A stretch of DNA of 64,000 nt from 3107 sp965216225 (GCA_965216225.1 CBDCFF010000025.1:60269-124268); one strand, 5' to 3'. Shown: positions 1-8,487, counted from the stretch's first letter. Notes: generated by a model from the letters alone, not told the origin. A program made the numbers and translations.

Positions 1-572
1 CTGCGGCGCAGGCACCACCACTGGCTGCCGATCATGATCTGCAAATCCTCCGGCACCCGCCGCGTCAGGCCAAGTTTCCCTTGCAACGCCAAAGACCAGT
101 AGAACCGTTTCTTCTGGGTGCGCTCGTTGAAGAAATGCCGATAGATCAGCCGCTCATCCTCAAGGCCGGTCCTGATCCAGTCGCTGGTGAAGAAATCAAG
201 GCTCTCGATATAATCCGCATCATCGCGATCCAGAAAACGATGGGCGTATTCCGCCGGCTTGATCGCCATGCAATCACCCGACAGCATGTAGAAATGCGTG
301 GCGCGCGGGAACGCCTCCACCGCCGCCTCCACCGCGTTCAGCGACGCCTGCACCAGCGACCATTCCCCCCAGCCGCATCTGATCCGCCTGCGCGCAAGGG
401 CCACATTCGGATTGTCTTTCAGGGCGTCCCGAATCCGGCGGTAATGGTCGGGCCTGGAACGGGCGTCGAGATGGATCGCCATACAGTCGCCCACAGCCGT
501 CAACTGCCGCGCCTGACGAATGATCGCGTCCGGATCCTTGTGACATAACAGGATGAAAGCAATCCTGGCCAT
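1..572 (-). CDS. GT14/DUF5928-type glycosyltransferase, N-terminal part (runs off left edge)
   Basis: The gene starts at the ATG complementary to 570-572 and is open to the left end, so only about 190 residues are visible. The N-terminus reads MARIAFILLCHKDPDAI, followed by CMAIHLDARSRPDHY and FYMLSGDCMAIKP. These blocks resemble GT14 core-2/I-branching-like transferases, which in Rhodobacterales form the N-terminal half of larger DUF5928 proteins. The expected role is transfer of a sugar from a nucleotide donor in surface polysaccharide assembly; donor and acceptor are not visible. It is divergent from the sulfotransferase, a pairing consistent with decorated surface glycans (inference). The missing C-terminus prevents a firm family call. 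Confidence 0.75.
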   Translation of the reverse strand, partial: MARIAFILLCHKDPDAIIRQARQLTAVGDCMAIHLDARSRPDHYRRIRDALKDNPNVALARRRIRCGWGEWSLVQASLNAVEAAVEAFPRATHFYMLSGDCMAIKPAEYAHRFLDRDDADYIESLDFFTSDWIRTGLEDERLIYRHFFNERTQKKRFYWSLALQGKLGLTRRVPEDLQIMIGSQWWCLRR

Positions 573-717
573 GGGGCCGCCCGTGTTTCTGCCTGAACGA
601 TCTATCCCCCGATAGCGTGAACGGAGATTGAACCGACACGCTTTCTTTGCTTTTTTTCGATCAGATACACCGGAACAACGCCCGGAAGGGTTTTCTGGTG
701 ATAGAGGTCGCGCGCAA

Positions 718-1536
718 ATGGGATTTCCCGGAACCTGGATGACGGAAAGCGAGAGCATGGTCTACAGGGTCGTGCCGAAATGCGCCTGTTCCACCATCGG
801 CCAGATCATGTATTTTTCCGATCATGGCGCCTTTTTCGACGGCGACATCCATGACGCCGGAACCGGGCTGCACAAATGGGCCCATGAAGGCAGCCAATCG
901 AAAATCGCCGGCAATGTCAGGGAACACCGCTCTTGCGCCTTCACCTGTGTGCGCAATCCCTATGCGCGGATCCTCAGTTCCTTCTTCGACAAGATCTGCG
1001 GCATCCAGCGCAACGGCCGACGCTATCGCGGAAACCTCGTGCCCCTCGTCACGCAGAAATACGGCATCGAGGTTGGCGGCGAGGACGGCAAGCAGGATTT
1101 CGACCAGATCAGGAGCTTTCGGCGTTTCCTGCTTTTTGCCCGCGACACGATCCGCTGGCGCAAACCGATGGAGCCCGACATCCACTGGTCCGCCATGTCC
1201 GCCCACATCTCGACCTTCATCGTCAATGGCGGGCGCTATGACAGCATCTTCTGGACAGAGCGTTTCGACACCGGAATGCAGACGGTTCTGGACAAGGTGG
1301 AAACCCGTCACGCGATCGACCTGAAGGAAATTCCCCGCTTCAACGAATCCGAAGGTCACGGCCCGAAACGCGCCCACCCAGTAGAGGATTACTTCGACGA
1401 TCTGTCAATGCACCTGGTCTATGAAATCTACAAACGCGATTTCGAGCTTTTCAAATACGATGCCGGAAACCCCGCCGGCAAGATGCCGACAGGCGAAATC
1501 GACCTTGACGAGGTCCATGTCAGGCTGGGGGATTGA
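718..1536 (+). CDS. Sulfotransferase family 2-like protein
   Basis: 272 aa. The motif VPKCACSTIGQI (residues 19-30) is the 5'-phosphosulfate binding loop of PAPS-dependent sulfotransferases, and VRNPYARILSSF is the 3'-phosphate block, so it should transfer sulfate from PAPS to a sugar or lipid hydroxyl. I chose the ATG at 718 (MGFPGTWMTESES) because the catalytic fold begins right after it and GAGG lies 10-13 nt upstream. An in-frame TTG at 628 would add 30 low-complexity residues. The acceptor is unknown. The neighbouring divergent glycosyltransferase suggests capsule or exopolysaccharide modification (inference). Confidence 0.85.
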   Translation: MGFPGTWMTESESMVYRVVPKCACSTIGQIMYFSDHGAFFDGDIHDAGTGLHKWAHEGSQSKIAGNVREHRSCAFTCVRNPYARILSSFFDKICGIQRNGRRYRGNLVPLVTQKYGIEVGGEDGKQDFDQIRSFRRFLLFARDTIRWRKPMEPDIHWSAMSAHISTFIVNGGRYDSIFWTERFDTGMQTVLDKVETRHAIDLKEIPRFNESEGHGPKRAHPVEDYFDDLSMHLVYEIYKRDFELFKYDAGNPAGKMPTGEIDLDEVHVRLGD

Positions 1537-1606
1537 CCCGCACCCGCCATCCGGCAAGACAGGGATCATGCTGCGGCAGGGATGCCGACAACCCGGAATG
1601 TCGTGC

Positions 1607-2251
1607 TCACGGGGTCTTGTCCTCAAAGGGGCAGATGTCGCGGATCAGGCAGTTTGCGCACACGGGTTTGCGCGCCTTGCACACATAGCGGCCATGCAGG
1701 ATCAACCAGTGGTGCGCGTGCCGCTGGAATTCGGCGGGGATATTGTCCTCGATCACACGCTCCACGGCCTCGACATCCTTTCCGGGCGCGATGCCGGTGC
1801 GGTTGCCGACCCGAAAGACATGTGTGTCCACCGCCTGCGTCGGCTGCTTCCACCACATGTTCAGAACCACATTCGCCGTCTTGCGCCCGACGCCGGGCAG
1901 TGATTGCAGGGCGGCGCGGGAAGACGGCACCTGCCCGCCATGATCCTCGACCAGAATACGGCTGAGCCTGATGACATTCTTCGCCTTCTGCCGGAAAAGC
2001 CCGATGGTCCTGATATGCCCTGTCAGCCCCTCCTCACCCAGTTCCAGCATCTTTCCGGGTGTGTCGGCGATCCTGAAAAGGTCACGGGTCGCCTGGTTCA
2101 CCCCCGCATCCGTCGCCTGCGCCGACAGCGCCACGGCAACCAGCAGAGTATACGCATTCACATGCTCCAGCTCTCCCTTCGGCTCTGGCTCGGCGGCGCG
2201 GAAACGGGAAAAGATTTCGCTGATCGTGTGATAGTCGAGTTGTCTGGCCAT
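1607..2251 (-). CDS. nth: Endonuclease III (DNA glycosylase/AP lyase)
   Basis: 214 aa, normal length for Nth, the bifunctional glycosylase that removes oxidised pyrimidines and nicks abasic sites in base-excision repair. The helix-hairpin-helix LPGVGRKTANVV contains the catalytic lysine (K124). The catalytic aspartate D142 lies in AVDTHVFRVGNR. The C-terminal 4Fe-4S ligands C191, C198, C201 and C207 have the classic C-x6-C-x2-C-x5-C spacing. It is convergent with the sulfotransferase and divergent from the Ada-like gene, with only about 110 bp between the two repair genes' starts. All key residues are present. Confidence 0.97.
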   Translation of the reverse strand: MARQLDYHTISEIFSRFRAAEPEPKGELEHVNAYTLLVAVALSAQATDAGVNQATRDLFRIADTPGKMLELGEEGLTGHIRTIGLFRQKAKNVIRLSRILVEDHGGQVPSSRAALQSLPGVGRKTANVVLNMWWKQPTQAVDTHVFRVGNRTGIAPGKDVEAVERVIEDNIPAEFQRHAHHWLILHGRYVCKARKPVCANCLIRDICPFEDKTP

Positions 2252-2364
2252 TGATGATCCCTGCCCCGAGCAATGATTTGCAGTATTGTAGCAGTCCCGC
2301 CGGAAAGCGCAATTTCCGGGTCGCGATCCGTCTCCGGCGGCTTATGCTGGAGACGGAGGTGCCG

Positions 2365-3201
2365 ATGGATACCGCACACAGCTATCACTACAACCTGATT
2401 CGCCGCGCTCTGGATGAACTGGATGCAGGCGGTCCGCAGATGTCACTCGGCGATCTGGCAGAGCGGATGCACATGAGCCCCGCCCATTTCCAGCGCGTGT
2501 TCAGCCGCTGGGTCGGCGTTTCACCGAAGCGCTATCAACAGTATCTGACCCTGAACCACGCCAGAAGCCTTTTGCGCGACCGGATGACGGTGCTCGACAC
2601 GGTGCACGAAACCGGCCTGTCGGGCGGCGGACGCCTGCACGACCTCTTCACAAGGTGGGAGGCAATGAGCCCCGGCGCCTATGCCGCAAGGGGCGAGGGT
2701 CTGACCATCCGCTGGGGCTGGTTCGACAGTCCGTTCGGCGAGATGCTGGCCATGGGCACGGCAAGGGGTCTCTGCGGCGTCGCCTTTTCCTCCGAATGCG
2801 GGCGCGACCATGCGATGGCCGACATGACCTCTCGCTGGCCCGCCGCGACATTCGTCGAAGCGCCGCAATTCCTGTGGCCCTGGATCGACGGCGCGCTTGC
2901 GGGCGCCGAAACCCGGCTGGTTCTGATCGGCGCGCCACTTCAGATCAAGGTGTGGGAGGCGCTGTTGCGGATTCCCTCCGGCCATGTGACGACCTATTCG
3001 GAACTGGCCCGCGCGGTCGGCAATCCCCGCGCTGTCCGGGCGGTGGGCACGGCGGTCGGGCGCAACCCCGTCAGTTGGCTCATCCCCTGCCACCGCGCCC
3101 TGCGCAAATCCGGCGCTCTGGGCGGCTATCACTGGGGGCTGCCCGTCAAACGCGCGCTTCTCGGCTGGGAAAGCGCACGCAACGACGCGCGGGCAGGATG
3201 A
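2365..3201 (+). CDS. Ada-like fusion: AraC-type DNA-binding domain plus O6-alkylguanine-DNA methyltransferase
   Basis: 278 aa. Residues 8-105 form an AraC-type double helix-turn-helix (MSLGDLAERMHMSPAHFQRV). Residues 113-272 form an Ogt/Ada methyltransferase domain with the acceptor cysteine C242 in PCHR. The N-terminal zinc/cysteine phosphotriester-repair domain of full-length Ada is absent, so the protein should repair O6-alkylguanine by suicide transfer but cannot sense methylphosphotriesters in the Ada manner. Start chosen at 2365: GGAGGT lies 4 nt upstream, better than in-frame ATGs at 2251 and 2344. It sits back to back with nth, giving a small DNA-repair pair. Confidence 0.9.
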   Translation: MDTAHSYHYNLIRRALDELDAGGPQMSLGDLAERMHMSPAHFQRVFSRWVGVSPKRYQQYLTLNHARSLLRDRMTVLDTVHETGLSGGGRLHDLFTRWEAMSPGAYAARGEGLTIRWGWFDSPFGEMLAMGTARGLCGVAFSSECGRDHAMADMTSRWPAATFVEAPQFLWPWIDGALAGAETRLVLIGAPLQIKVWEALLRIPSGHVTTYSELARAVGNPRAVRAVGTAVGRNPVSWLIPCHRALRKSGALGGYHWGLPVKRALLGWESARNDARAG

Positions 3202-3314
3202 ATCCGGCGAATTTCGGCCACAACGTCGCAAAACACTCGTCTGATATTCGATAACAGGCGCGAATGCTTTAACTGTCAGGCTCACAAGACCATGAGCAAC
3301 AAGGTGAGTTCAAA

Positions 3315-3974
3315 ATGATTCGAGCAAGATTTCCCCTGATGATGGCGGCGGCCGGCACGTTGGCGCTGTCGGCCTGCACGGACCCTTCCCGGCAGACGGA
3401 TGAACGCAACCGCAGCCGCGAAGGGGCGCTGATCGGCGGCGCCATCGGGGCCGTTCTTGGCGGCGTGAAAGAGGATGACCGACGCCTGAAGAATGCGGTG
3501 ATCGGCGGTGTGATCGGCGCAGGCGTCGGGGCGCTGATCGGCGATCAACTGGACAGCCAGGCGGCGGAACTGCGCCGCGACATCGGGGATGAGCGCATCG
3601 GCATCGTGAACACCGGATCGGAACTGATCGTGACCATGCCGCAGGACATCCTGTTCGAGGTGGACAGCACCCATCTCCGGCCCGACCTTCGGGACGATCT
3701 GCGCGTCGTGGCGGCAAACCTTCAGGATTACCCCGACACGACGGCGGACGTGATCGGACACGCCGACAATACCGGCTCCGCCAGCTATAATCGCGACCTC
3801 TCCGCGCGCCGCGCCGATGCCGTTGCCGGTATCCTGCTGGGTTCCGGCGTCGGTGGCCATCGGGTCCGCGCCTATGGCCTTGGCGAGAGCGAACCGGTTG
3901 CCTCCAACCTGACGCCGGAGGGCCGCGCCCGCAACCGCCGGGTCGAAATCGTGATTCGCCCGATCAGCGGATGA
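3315..3974 (+). CDS. OmpA-family outer-membrane lipoprotein with glycine zipper
   Basis: 219 aa. The signal peptide ends in a lipobox LSAC (lipidated C21). Residues about 37-77 hold two glycine-zipper blocks (GALIGGAIGAVLGG and VIGGVIGAGVGALIG). Residues about 110-219 are an OmpA-type peptidoglycan-binding domain with the usual D/R pattern (VIGHADNTGSASYNRDLS, NRRVEIVI). The organisation is that of YiaD/YfiB-like lipoproteins that tether the outer membrane to peptidoglycan. It stands alone, convergent with atpF. No strong SD is visible; GGTGAG lies 14-19 nt upstream of the ATG. Confidence 0.93.
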   Translation: MIRARFPLMMAAAGTLALSACTDPSRQTDERNRSREGALIGGAIGAVLGGVKEDDRRLKNAVIGGVIGAGVGALIGDQLDSQAAELRRDIGDERIGIVNTGSELIVTMPQDILFEVDSTHLRPDLRDDLRVVAANLQDYPDTTADVIGHADNTGSASYNRDLSARRADAVAGILLGSGVGGHRVRAYGLGESEPVASNLTPEGRARNRRVEIVIRPISG

Positions 3975-4045
3975 GTCAGGCGACCGGAGCATGAGGAAAC
4001 CCGGCGACAGCGCATCGGACAGCATCGCCGCCGGGTCGGTGGAAC

Positions 4046-4645
4046 TCAGTGCAGCCTTGCCTCAACGTCAGAGATGGAGGCGTCGATCAACCCACTGGCA
4101 TCGGCAGCCGTCATGTTCCCGGCGATGACATCGCCCGCAGCACCCACGGCAACCGCAATCGCCCGGTCGCGCACTTCCCTGATCGCCGCCGCCTCGGCAG
4201 AGGCGATCTGATCCCCGGCGGCTTGCAGGCGACGCGCGACAAAGGCTTTCAGGTCGGCCTTCGCCTGTTCGCCCGCTTCCCCGGCCTCGGCCTTGGCGTG
4301 AGCGATAATGCGCCCGGCCTGATCCTTCACCTCTTCCTGCTTGCGCTCGTAAGAGGCCAGCAGCGTCTGCGCTTCCTCGCGCAGCTTGCGGGCTTCGTCC
4401 AGGTCCGCCCGAATGCCCTCCGCCCGCTTGTCCAGCATACCGGTCAACATGCCCGGCAAGCCGAACCTGATGGCAACCGCGATGAACAGCAGGAAAGACA
4501 GCGCCACGACAAAGTCGGTGTTGCTGAGCACGAGGAAACCTTCATCACCGCTGGCAGCCGGGGCCGGAGAGCCGGTCAGGGCGAAGGCGACAAAGGGGAC
4601 AAAGGGGACAAAGGGGAGGGCACACTGTCTTTTCATCGTCTTCAC
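4046..4645 (-). CDS. atpF: F0F1 ATP synthase subunit b
   Basis: Peripheral stalk subunit of the F0 sector. It has a single N-terminal membrane segment (around FVVALSFLLFIAVAIRFGL) and then a long charged helix, as expected for a b subunit that dimerises with b'. The first residues carry a signal-like stretch containing VPFVPFVAF, produced by three direct 9-bp repeats at 4590-4616. The start is a GTG overlapping the atpX stop (GTGA); an in-frame ATG lies 9 nt further in. It is last in the atpI-B-E-X-F operon. The b versus b' assignment follows gene order and the well-conserved order in Rhodobacter. Confidence 0.93.
   Translation of the reverse strand: MKTMKRQCALPFVPFVPFVAFALTGSPAPAASGDEGFLVLSNTDFVVALSFLLFIAVAIRFGLPGMLTGMLDKRAEGIRADLDEARKLREEAQTLLASYERKQEEVKDQAGRIIAHAKAEAGEAGEQAKADLKAFVARRLQAAGDQIASAEAAAIREVRDRAIAVAVGAAGDVIAGNMTAADASGLIDASISDVEARLH
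4590..4616. repeat. Three tandem 9-bp repeats inside atpF
   Basis: ACAAAGGGG occurs three times head to tail (4590-4598, 4599-4607, 4608-4616). On the coding strand it encodes repeated VPF units in the N-terminal leader of subunit b. The repeats keep frame, lie before the membrane anchor and are a probable slippage site. Confidence 0.9.
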
Positions 4646-5199
4646 CCTTTCAGCCGCGCATCGACCGCAGCGATCACCGTGCGGCCATCCGCAGACTGCC
4701 CCATGGCGGCAATGATTTCCTTCGCCGTGTCGCGGGCGACTTCCCTGGCGCTTTCGACGGCCCCGGCCCTGATTTCGGCGATTGCCTTCTCCGATTCGGC
4801 GGCGCGGGCGGCAATTTCCGCATCCGCCCTCGCGGTCGCAGCATCGAGATCGGCCCTGATCTCCGCCCTGGCCTCTTCGATGGTGCGATGCGCCTCGGCA
4901 CGGGCATCGGCCAGCGCCTGGTCATAGGCTTCTTCCGCTTCCCCGGCCTTCTGCTTCAGCCCTTCGGCGGCGGCCAGATCATCGGTGATCGTGTCCTGAC
5001 GTTCCGACAGAACCGCGGCAATGCGCGGCAATGCGACCCGCGACAGCACAAGGTAGATCACCACAAGCGTGACCAGAAGCCAGAAAATCTGATTCGGAAA
5101 GGTCGCGAAATCCAGTTGCGGCATCCCGGCGGCGGATTCGGCGTGACCGGCCGCACCATGGGCAGCCTCGTGGCCGGTATTCGTTTCGGTATTGGCCAT
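4642..5199 (-). CDS. atpX: F0F1 ATP synthase subunit b'
   Basis: 185 aa from the ATG at 5199, preceded by GAGGAGGGA. This is the second, diverged b-type stalk subunit found in photosynthetic and related alphaproteobacteria. After a polar His/Ala-rich N-terminus comes one membrane helix (FPNQIFWLLVTLVVIYLVLS) and a long alanine/glutamate-rich stalk helix. Together with atpF it forms a b/b' heterodimer linking F0 to F1. Its stop overlaps the atpF start by 4 nt, which implies translational coupling. Confidence 0.93.
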   Translation of the reverse strand: MANTETNTGHEAAHGAAGHAESAAGMPQLDFATFPNQIFWLLVTLVVIYLVLSRVALPRIAAVLSERQDTITDDLAAAEGLKQKAGEAEEAYDQALADARAEAHRTIEEARAEIRADLDAATARADAEIAARAAESEKAIAEIRAGAVESAREVARDTAKEIIAAMGQSADGRTVIAAVDARLKG

Positions 5200-5275
5200 G
5201 TCTTCCCTCCTCGGCCCCCCGGTTACACCGGGCAGGCGATCACGCCCACCCGGCCGCAAGGATGGTTCATGAGGA

Positions 5276-5512
5276 TCATACGGCGAACATCAGCAGCAGC
5301 GCGACGAGGAACGAGAAGATCCCCAGAGCTTCTGCAAATGCGATACCGATGAAGAGCGTCGCGGTCTGACCAGCGGCGGCGGACGGATTGCGCAGGGCGC
5401 CCGACAGGAAGTTGCCGGCAACATGGCCAACCCCGATGGCGGCGGCACCGGAACCGACAGCGGCCAGACCGGCGCCGATGAATTGACCCATTTGTGCGAT
5501 ATCGCCTTCCAT
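5276..5512 (-). CDS. atpE: F0F1 ATP synthase subunit c
   Basis: 78 aa, starting MEGDIAQMGQF. It is a two-helix hairpin with a glycine-rich first helix (AAVGSGAAAIGVGH), the polar loop RNPSA and the ion-binding carboxylate E61 in FAEALGIFSF. This is the proteolipid of the rotating c-ring. It lies between atpB and atpX with about 77 bp gaps on each side, as is usual where c must be made in excess. Confidence 0.97.
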   Translation of the reverse strand: MEGDIAQMGQFIGAGLAAVGSGAAAIGVGHVAGNFLSGALRNPSAAAGQTATLFIGIAFAEALGIFSFLVALLLMFAV

Positions 5513-5540
5513 CTGATTTCTCCTTGCGTTGGAATTGGCT

Positions 5541-5571
5541 GGATATTTCCCGGATATTTCCCGGATATTTC
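5541..5571. repeat. 11-bp tandem repeat between atpB and atpE
   Basis: GGATATTTCCC occurs twice and nearly a third time (5541-5551, 5552-5562, 5563-5571) in the short atpB-atpE spacer. It is AT-rich relative to its surroundings and could shape the leader ahead of the atpE ribosome-binding site. It is the same kind of small head-to-tail duplication seen elsewhere in this operon. Confidence 0.9.
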
Positions 5572-5589
5572 GATGTCCCCGACAGCCGC

Positions 5590-6408
5590 TCAGTGCGACG
5601 GATGCAGCGCGTCTTTCAGATAGACGCAGGTCAGGATGGTGAAAACATAGGCCTGGATGAAGGCCACAAGAACTTCGAGTGCGTAAACCGCAGTGATCGC
5701 AAGGATCGGCAGGAAGCCGAACAGGCCCAGCGCCGCCGCAAAACCCGCGAACACTTTCAGAACCGCGTGGCCCGCCATGATGTTGCCCGCCAGACGGATG
5801 GAATGGCTGACCGGGCGCACGAAGTAGGAGATCAGCTCGATGATCGCCAGAACCGGGCGCAGCGGAAGCGGCGCGGCGGAAACCCAGAACAGGCCCAGAA
5901 AACCCGCGCCGTTCCTGACGAAACCCACAATGGTCACGGTAAGGAACACCAGCGCCGCCAGAATCGCCGTCACCGCAATATGCGAGGTGGTGGTAAAGCT
6001 CATCGGGATCAGGCCAAGGAAATTGGCGAACACGATGAAGATGAACAGCGTCATGACATAGGGGAAGAACTTCACCGCATCCTTGCCGGCGACATCTTCC
6101 ACCATCTTGTAAACAAAGCCATAGGCCAGTTCCGCAATCGACTGGGTTCGGCTGGGAATGATCGCGCGGCGGCGGGTGCCGACAACCAGCAGACCGGCAA
6201 CGCACAGCACCACAATCGCCATCCACAAGGTCGCGTTGGTGGGGGTGAACATGCCCACCTCGCCATGACCGAACAGCGGCTTCACCTGGAACTGATCCAT
6301 CGGATGGATGGCAAGGCCCGCATGTTCCGGCGAGAAGAGCGCCCCCGACACGACCACCATCGCCAGCACGGCCCAGAAGAAAATCCTGCCCATCTGAATC
6401 CTGCCCAT
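5590..6408 (-). CDS. atpB: F0F1 ATP synthase subunit a
   Basis: 272 aa polytopic protein forming the proton half-channels. The essential arginine is R205 in SHSIRLAGNIMAGH, and downstream helices (ALEVLVAFIQAYVFTIL) are typical. The start at 6408 follows GGAGAGG. A 15-bp tandem duplication (6382-6411) makes the N-terminus MGRIQMGRIF, giving two consecutive in-frame starts (6408 and 6393); either would make a functional protein. It is second in the operon after atpI. Confidence 0.97.
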   Translation of the reverse strand: MGRIQMGRIFFWAVLAMVVVSGALFSPEHAGLAIHPMDQFQVKPLFGHGEVGMFTPTNATLWMAIVVLCVAGLLVVGTRRRAIIPSRTQSIAELAYGFVYKMVEDVAGKDAVKFFPYVMTLFIFIVFANFLGLIPMSFTTTSHIAVTAILAALVFLTVTIVGFVRNGAGFLGLFWVSAAPLPLRPVLAIIELISYFVRPVSHSIRLAGNIMAGHAVLKVFAGFAAALGLFGFLPILAITAVYALEVLVAFIQAYVFTILTCVYLKDALHPSH

Positions 6409-6411
6409 CTG
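6382..6411. repeat. 15-bp tandem duplication at the atpB start codon
   Basis: AATCCTGCCCATCTG is present twice (6382-6396 and 6397-6411). On the coding strand it duplicates the start codon and the next four codons (MGRIQ then MGRIF), so the gene carries two in-frame initiation sites 15 nt apart. Confidence 0.9.
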
Positions 6412-6441
6412 TCCGCCTCTCCTTCGCCGGGCGCGCCCGGC

Positions 6442-6801
6442 CTAATCCTTTTCCGCGTTCTTTTCCGCAGCCTTTTCAGCGTTCTTCTCTGCGGCCTCCC
6501 TGACCGCCTGTTCCGCCTGCACTTCCCCGGCCGTGCGGATCATCGTCTTCACACCGGCCGCGAAGCCCAGAAACATGAACAGCACCATCAGGAACGGCTG
6601 CGTTCCGAAAAGCGCGTCCAGCCCGTATCCGATGCCCAGACCGATCACCAGACCGGCCACCAACTCCACCACCATCCGCCAGGCCAGATTGGCCTGCGAA
6701 TAATGCTCATCCACGCGGGGCTCCGGTTCCATGCCGTCGCGCATCCGGTCGATCCGGCTGCCCAACTGTTTCAGTTGGCCGGATTCAGGCGCGTCAGGCA
6801 T
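6442..6801 (-). CDS. atpI: ATP synthase assembly protein AtpI
   Basis: 119 aa, two membrane helices (LVAGLVIGLGIGYGLDALFG and FLMVLFMFLGFAAG) flanked by charged tails, as in AtpI, which assists c-ring assembly and Mg2+ supply. It is first in the F0 operon. The C-terminal tail is a short repeat (AEKNAEKAAEKNAEKD) made by an imperfect 24-bp duplication. A promoter-like sequence lies 30 bp upstream. Confidence 0.9.
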   Translation of the reverse strand: MPDAPESGQLKQLGSRIDRMRDGMEPEPRVDEHYSQANLAWRMVVELVAGLVIGLGIGYGLDALFGTQPFLMVLFMFLGFAAGVKTMIRTAGEVQAEQAVREAAEKNAEKAAEKNAEKD

Positions 6802-6830
6802 CAGGAACTTCCCCCGTTTCAGCCGCCGCC

Positions 6831-6859
6831 AGCCTAGAAAGGCGGGCGCACAGAGTCAA
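6831..6859 (-). promoter_or_regulatory. Probable housekeeping promoter of the atpIBEXF operon
   Basis: On the minus strand TTGACT (6859-6854) is followed after exactly 17 nt by TAGGCT (6836-6831), a good match to alphaproteobacterial sigma-70 promoters. The -10 lies about 30 nt before the atpI ATG. This is sequence-based inference only. Confidence 0.55.
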
Positions 6860-6957
6860 GATGCGAGATAATTATCCAACAGACTGTTTTTGCTGTATTT
6901 TTTATAGATTCAAGTCCGGGCGTCCTGCGCAGGGGCAGGGTTTGGCGGGTCTGGAAT

Positions 6958-6977
6958 ATTCAACCGAATGGTTGAAT
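6958..6977. promoter_or_regulatory. Perfect 20-bp palindromic operator-like site
   Basis: ATTCAACCGAATGGTTGAAT has 8-bp arms around GAAT. Similar palindromes lie at ArsR-family promoters that control small AHSA1/SRPBCC and glyoxalase genes (general family knowledge). Here no ArsR gene adjoins. The site lies downstream of the VOC gene and about 150 bp upstream of atpI, in a 290-bp spacer (6802-7092) that is locally AT-rich and holds no convincing gene. It may be the leftover operator of a lost regulator gene. Confidence 0.4.
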
Positions 6978-7092
6978 GTCATGCCTGTTTGCCCGGCGCC
7001 GGTCGATCAGCAACAGACCGGCAAGGACGATCACTGGCTGAACAGCGAATCGCATCCGACAGCCGCGCCCGGGGTCCGCACGCCGACCCTGT

Positions 7093-7557
7093 TCAACCTG
7101 TCCCGGAAGCAGACGCCTCGCCCTGAGGGGCGACGCCATTCCACTGAAACGCGCCATCCGCGCCCAGCGGCGAAAACGGGTTCCAGGCAATTTCCCACAG
7201 ATGCCCGTCGGGATCGGCGAAATAGCCGTGATGCCCGCCCCAGAACACATCCTGTGCAGGCTTCACGATCCGCGCCCCTGCGGCCTCTGCCCGCGCGAGC
7301 AAGGGCGCAACCTCCTCCTTGCTGCGCACGTTATGCCCAAGCGTCATTCCCGAGAAGCCGCCGATTTCAGAGGTCTCCAGCCCCAGTTCCTCCGCCAGCA
7401 TCGCCTTGGGGTAAAGCCCAAGCGTCTGCCCGATCAGATCGAAGGCCACGACCCCGTCCGGGCTTTCCACCGGCGCCCAGCCCAGGGCCGTATAGAATGC
7501 CCGCGATCGCGTCGGTTCAGAGACCCCGAGCGTGATCAGACTTACCCGTTGTTCCAT
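7093..7557 (-). CDS. VOC (glyoxalase/bleomycin-resistance) family protein
   Basis: 154 aa from MEQRVSLITLGVSEP. It has two beta-alpha-beta-beta-beta modules typical of the vicinal oxygen chelate fold, with VSEPTRSRAFYTALGW in the first and GYFADPDGHLWEIAWNP in the second, the usual end of YeaC/glyoxalase-like members. The substrate is unknown. The start was chosen at the ATG that overlaps the end of the upstream hydrolase gene by 16 nt, so the two are probably co-transcribed. Confidence 0.88.
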   Translation of the reverse strand: MEQRVSLITLGVSEPTRSRAFYTALGWAPVESPDGVVAFDLIGQTLGLYPKAMLAEELGLETSEIGGFSGMTLGHNVRSKEEVAPLLARAEAAGARIVKPAQDVFWGGHHGYFADPDGHLWEIAWNPFSPLGADGAFQWNGVAPQGEASASGTG

Positions 7558-8315
7558 GACTGTTCTCCCAACACTTCCAGAATGGCGGTTTCGATCAGCG
7601 CCAGGCATCCCGGGGTCGAAAACCGATGGTCGGCGCCTTTCATCAGGGTCAGGCGAATGTCATCGCCTTCGGCATGGGCAAGCAGCCGCAGCGCAACCGG
7701 CTGATCCACATCCGCATCCGCCGTACCGTGCAGGAAACGGGCGGGAAACCGCAGCGGCAACGGATCGCGCAGGACAAGGTGATCGCGCCCGTCCTCGATC
7801 AGTTTGCGGGTGATCACACAAGGCTCTTCAGAATAGTCCGAGGGCAGTTCCACACGGCCAGCGCGTTGCAGATCGGCCTTTTGCCGGGCGTCGAAACCGG
7901 CCCACATGCCGTCTTCGGTGAAATCGGGGGCGGCGGCGATTCCCACCAGCCCGGCGACCCGATCCGGCAGGGCGCGCGCGACCAGAAGGGAAATCCATCC
8001 GCCCATCGAAGAGCCGACCAGCACCTGCGGGCCGCTCGTCACCGCCGAAATCACCGCAATCGCGTCAGAGGCCCATTCGCCGATGCAGCCGTCCTCGAAC
8101 ACCCCGGACGATTCCCCGTGCCCGGAATAGTCGAACCGGAGAAACGCCCGCCCGTGCGTTCGCGCCCGGGCTTCCAGATGAACGGCTTTCGTGCCCTGCA
8201 TATCCGACCCGAAGCCGCCAAGAAACACGACCCCCGGCCCCTTGCCACGGGTCCGGCGACAGGCGATCCGCCGCCCCTGATCGGTGGTGATGAAAGTCGT
8301 GATGAAATCCGCCAT
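7542..8315 (-). CDS. Alpha/beta hydrolase
   Basis: 257 aa from MADFITTFITTDQ. The oxyanion-hole region is GGFGSDMQGTK, the nucleophile elbow is GSSMGG, the acid is probably in HGTADADVD and the histidine in GADHRF, so a complete Ser-Asp-His triad is visible. It resembles the serine-aminopeptidase/esterase-like hydrolases typical of alphaproteobacteria; the substrate is unknown. The long upstream extension of the frame overlaps thrS and was rejected. It is divergent from thrS. Confidence 0.88.
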   Translation of the reverse strand: MADFITTFITTDQGRRIACRRTRGKGPGVVFLGGFGSDMQGTKAVHLEARARTHGRAFLRFDYSGHGESSGVFEDGCIGEWASDAIAVISAVTSGPQVLVGSSMGGWISLLVARALPDRVAGLVGIAAAPDFTEDGMWAGFDARQKADLQRAGRVELPSDYSEEPCVITRKLIEDGRDHLVLRDPLPLRFPARFLHGTADADVDQPVALRLLAHAEGDDIRLTLMKGADHRFSTPGCLALIETAILEVLGEQSWNNG

Positions 8316-8487
8316 TTGCAATGCCCTGTTGCACGGTCCCGGCCAATGTTCCGGTTGCACCTTAACCACTCGCGCAGGTTCCGGCAATCGCCGCCGTTGA
8401 CTTTGCCGGGCAATCGCTTCACACAACGCCCGGACATGATCCGCAACCGGGCGTTCCGTGGGCGCCGGACTGACGAGGAGGCCAGGA

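Noticed and set aside
81..548. Plus-strand frame opposite the glycosyltransferase
   Set aside because: Shadow of the minus-strand gene; the minus strand gives recognisable protein text.
6905..6930. tRNA-like T-loop (GATTCAAGTCC)
   Set aside because: No acceptor, anticodon or D arms can be folded around it.
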